Positions 14,228 to 16,012 of a stretch of DNA of 16,012 nucleotides are shown in pieces (position 1 is the stretch's first letter; the number at the start of each line of letters is the position of its first letter). A program made the position numbers and the translations under genes. The DNA is from Thermoplasmata archaeon (GTDB lineage: Archaea; Thermoplasmatota; Thermoplasmata; Thermoplasmatales; Thermoplasmataceae): contig JAKAAK010000045.1 of assembly GCA_021797025.1 (NCBI GenBank), positions 1 through 16,012 on the forward strand, in the 5' to 3' direction. A model generated the notes under the pieces. That model saw only the letters and a list, made by a program, of their open reading frames with translations. It searched no databases and was not told where the DNA came from.

Positions 14228-15721
14228 ATGAGCGGTTTTTTTTATGATATTAAAAGAACATTAAGTGGAAAATTTACAATTATAGTGGTTGTACTTCTGG
14301 TGCTTGTTACCATGGCCACTGCATACGGAGCAGGAATTTCTTCTGATACCGCTGCACCGGCACATACTGATATTGTTTTGCCATACGTAAATGATACGGA
14401 TGGGATCATACATGTAAGCGATTATATTATAAACGGGTATGGGCAGCCTGTGAGTGATTTAAGCATTACATCATCGATCTTAAATCTTACAAGCATGGAT
14501 GTGATTGCCAATAGGACTGTGGCTTCTGAAAATGGTTATGCCAATTTCACATTTAATGATAAAAATGTCACTAATTTTATATATAAGTATCAACCATACT
14601 ATAAAAACGGTGCTCCTGTTCAAGACACATCAAAAAGTTTAATATCTTATGAGCGTGGCACTATTATTCAATTTCAAACAACCTGTTTTGCAACAAGCCC
14701 AATCTATAATGTATGTTTCAATGATTCTAGTGTCCCCGTATATGAGGTATTATTAAAAGATAAATCAAACCCATCCCAGATAAATACAATGGTTTATGTT
14801 CCTTACATAAATTCTTCAATAAATAATCAACCTTTGTATATCTCTGATAACATAACATCATCACCTGCATACGGGATAAACGTGCGTAACGTAATGCCGA
14901 ATTATACAAAGGATGAGCCGAATTCAGGCGCGTTTATATACTCCACCCACTTAACTACAGAAGATCAGGATAAGTATGTAAACGTTTACATTACCAATAA
15001 AACTGGTGCATTATTAATTCCAAATATGTCATATATGTACACGTATATTAAACCTGGAGTGGCATTACAGAATGGGCTAGCTTTATACTTCGGCATACTA
15101 TTAATCCCTATTCTAGGTATATTCTCATCTTACTTTTATTACAGTAAGGACAAAGCCTCCGGAGTGTTGGAATCAATAATAGCCAGACCTATTACAAAGG
15201 GAAAATTAATGATTTCTAGATTTATTGGTAATTCGGTAAGTTTTCTCATAGGGCTTCTGATATCGTTTGGAGTGGCGGACATAATACTGGAACATTATAC
15301 AGGCATATATATTTCAGCTGGAACATTTACAGCAATGTTAGTGGGCTATCTGGTAGAAGCAATTGCTTTTGCAGGCATAATGTATTTAATAACACAATTT
15401 GAAAAAACTCAGGGGGAGATTCTAGGAACTGGGATTGCTTTATTCTTCATTCTTGGCTTTATGTGGACAATAGTATCTGGAGCAATATTATTTTTATTTC
15501 ATATAACATCTGAGATGGCGTTATTGAAAGACCTCCTTATTATAGATTCTATTTCACCCTCTTATTTCCCGGACATCATTGCTGATTACCATCTGGGAGT
15601 ATATAGTACAGTAAGTGCTTCAAGCGTTGGAATTAATATTTATTCTGTTGTTCTGATAGGGCTTGCATGGGTGTTAATTCCATCTCTTCTGGCTCTTTAT
15701 TTTGCAAGGAAGCGTGATTAA
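14228..15721 (+). CDS. ABC-2 type exporter permease with large external domain
   Basis: This 497-residue membrane protein has one TM near the N-terminus (about 16-36), a hydrophilic region at about 37-280, and then five TM segments at roughly 283-304, 332-354, 365-388, 398-424 and 470-493. That is the six-TM ABC-2 layout with a very large first external loop. The loop carries eleven N-X-S/T sequons (N55, 86, 95, 106, 113, 165, 195, 208, 225, 257, 266), and none occur in the rest of the protein, so it is probably outside the cell and N-glycosylated. Two cysteines (C153, C163) in the loop could pair. The early part of the loop reads like an Ig-like beta domain (GQPVSDLSI ... YANFTF), but I do not recognise a named family. 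A run of eight T bases lies at 14236-14243, five codons into the gene. The substrate is unknown. Confidence 0.87.
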   Translation: MSGFFYDIKRTLSGKFTIIVVVLLVLVTMATAYGAGISSDTAAPAHTDIVLPYVNDTDGIIHVSDYIINGYGQPVSDLSITSSILNLTSMDVIANRTVASENGYANFTFNDKNVTNFIYKYQPYYKNGAPVQDTSKSLISYERGTIIQFQTTCFATSPIYNVCFNDSSVPVYEVLLKDKSNPSQINTMVYVPYINSSINNQPLYISDNITSSPAYGINVRNVMPNYTKDEPNSGAFIYSTHLTTEDQDKYVNVYITNKTGALLIPNMSYMYTYIKPGVALQNGLALYFGILLIPILGIFSSYFYYSKDKASGVLESIIARPITKGKLMISRFIGNSVSFLIGLLISFGVADIILEHYTGIYISAGTFTAMLVGYLVEAIAFAGIMYLITQFEKTQGEILGTGIALFFILGFMWTIVSGAILFLFHITSEMALLKDLLIIDSISPSYFPDIIADYHLGVYSTVSASSVGINIYSVVLIGLAWVLIPSLLALYFARKRD

Positions 15722-15756
15722 ATTTTCTAATTTTATCATTTCTGCAACAACAGCAA

Positions 15757-15797
15757 CTTTTTATAAATGTTTTAGCAATAAATAATTTTATATAAGT
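15757..15797 (+). promoter_or_regulatory. TATA-like elements before the ATP synthase gene
   Basis: The 103-base gap after the permease has two TATA-like boxes, TTTTTATAAATG (15758-15769) and ATTTTATATAAGTT (15785-15798). The first would place transcription start near 15790 and include the possible ribosome site AAGGAT (15815-15820) in a leader. The second would give only a few bases of leader. Which one is used cannot be decided from the sequence. The T-rich run just after 15721 may end the ABC transcript. Confidence 0.4.
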
Positions 15798-15824
15798 TAT
15801 TTCAATCAGGAAATAAGGATATTT

Positions 15825-16012
15825 ATGATAACTGACGCAGATGCTATTTTGGCTTTAGCCGCTTCTATTGCCATTGCCGGTGGATTGATAGGGACGGGTA
15901 TGGCTCAGCAGGGTATTGGGGCAGCTGGTATGGGTATAATAGCTGAAAAACCTGAAAAATTTGGACAGGTACTGTTCTTCTTTGTTATACCGGAAACGCT
16001 ATGGATTATAGG
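15825..16012 (+). CDS. atpK: A/V-type ATP synthase subunit K (proteolipid c ring), 5' part
   Basis: The first 62 codons are present and the gene runs off the right edge. The reading begins MITDADAILALAAS, has a glycine-rich helix (GGLIGTGMAQQGIG, 19-32), a polar loop EKPEKFG (41-47) and a second helix with VIPETLWII. E57 is the membrane carboxylate that binds the driving ion in the rotor ring. A Gln pair (Q28, Q29) on the first helix could be ion-coordinating. Whether the coupling ion is H+ or Na+ cannot be decided from this fragment. The two-helix hairpin seen so far fits an archaeal proteolipid. It is probably near the start of the ATP synthase operon. AAGGAT at 15815-15820, 4 bases before the ATG, is the likely ribosome site. 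Confidence 0.9.
   Translation, partial: MITDADAILALAASIAIAGGLIGTGMAQQGIGAAGMGIIAEKPEKFGQVLFFFVIPETLWII

Noticed and set aside
1..16012. tRNA or rRNA genes, CRISPR arrays, insertion sequences or a prophage
   Set aside because: All gaps between genes are under 170 bases and show no cloverleaf, spaced repeats or transposase frames. All recognised genes are intact core functions.

Overview
The window looks like conserved core chromosome of an AT-rich archaeon of the order Thermoplasmatales (Thermoplasma/Ferroplasma/Picrophilus group). The evidence is an archaeal-type release factor aRF1, a VAT/Cdc48 AAA ATPase of 744 residues, an archaeal ZPR1 protein, an archaeal Ogg2 DNA glycosylase, isopentenyl phosphate kinase with type 2 IPP isomerase, a ThiI that carries a rhodanese domain, and the start of an A/V-type ATP synthase proteolipid gene. 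Most lead genes have a TATA-like box centred about 26 bases before the start codon and no Shine-Dalgarno sequence, so their transcripts are probably leaderless. Several genes inside operons have GGAGG- or GGTGA-type ribosome sites. The genus cannot be fixed from the sequence alone.

Layout. 1-94 (-): 5' end of a probable UMP kinase gene, divergent from aRF1 (137-1375, +). 1457-2446 (+): MthK-like K+ channel, meeting VAT (2447-4681, -) stop to stop with no gap. 4847-6848 (+): homoserine kinase overlapping a cystathionine gamma-synthase-like PLP enzyme. 6841-7431 (-): a small P-loop kinase that overlaps the PLP gene tail to tail and is a candidate mevalonate-3-phosphate 5-kinase. 7564-8841 (+): superoxide dismutase and 8-oxoguanine glycosylase. 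8845-10266 (-): ThiI-rhodanese. 10351-10914 (+): NAD(P)H-dependent FMN reductase. 11000-13279 (+): tightly packed operon of isopentenyl phosphate kinase, IPP isomerase and ZPR1. 13330-15721 (+): two-gene ABC exporter with a large external domain. 15825-end (+): start of the ATP synthase subunit K gene.

How the genes work together. Isopentenyl phosphate kinase, IDI-2 and the candidate mevalonate-3-phosphate 5-kinase would be three late steps of the alternative mevalonate pathway known from Thermoplasma. Homoserine kinase and the PLP enzyme suggest that O-phosphohomoserine is the activated intermediate for sulfur amino acid synthesis. SOD and Ogg2, with the FMN reductase nearby, form an oxidative-stress neighbourhood.

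I saw no tRNA or rRNA gene, CRISPR array, insertion sequence or integrase. All noncoding gaps are shorter than 170 bases. The oddest signals are a 26-base exact inverted match between the first bases of the window and the middle of aRF1, a putative internal translation start in the K+ channel gene, a Tyr-to-Phe change in the PLP enzyme, and an ABC permease whose glycosylation sequons all fall in one external loop.
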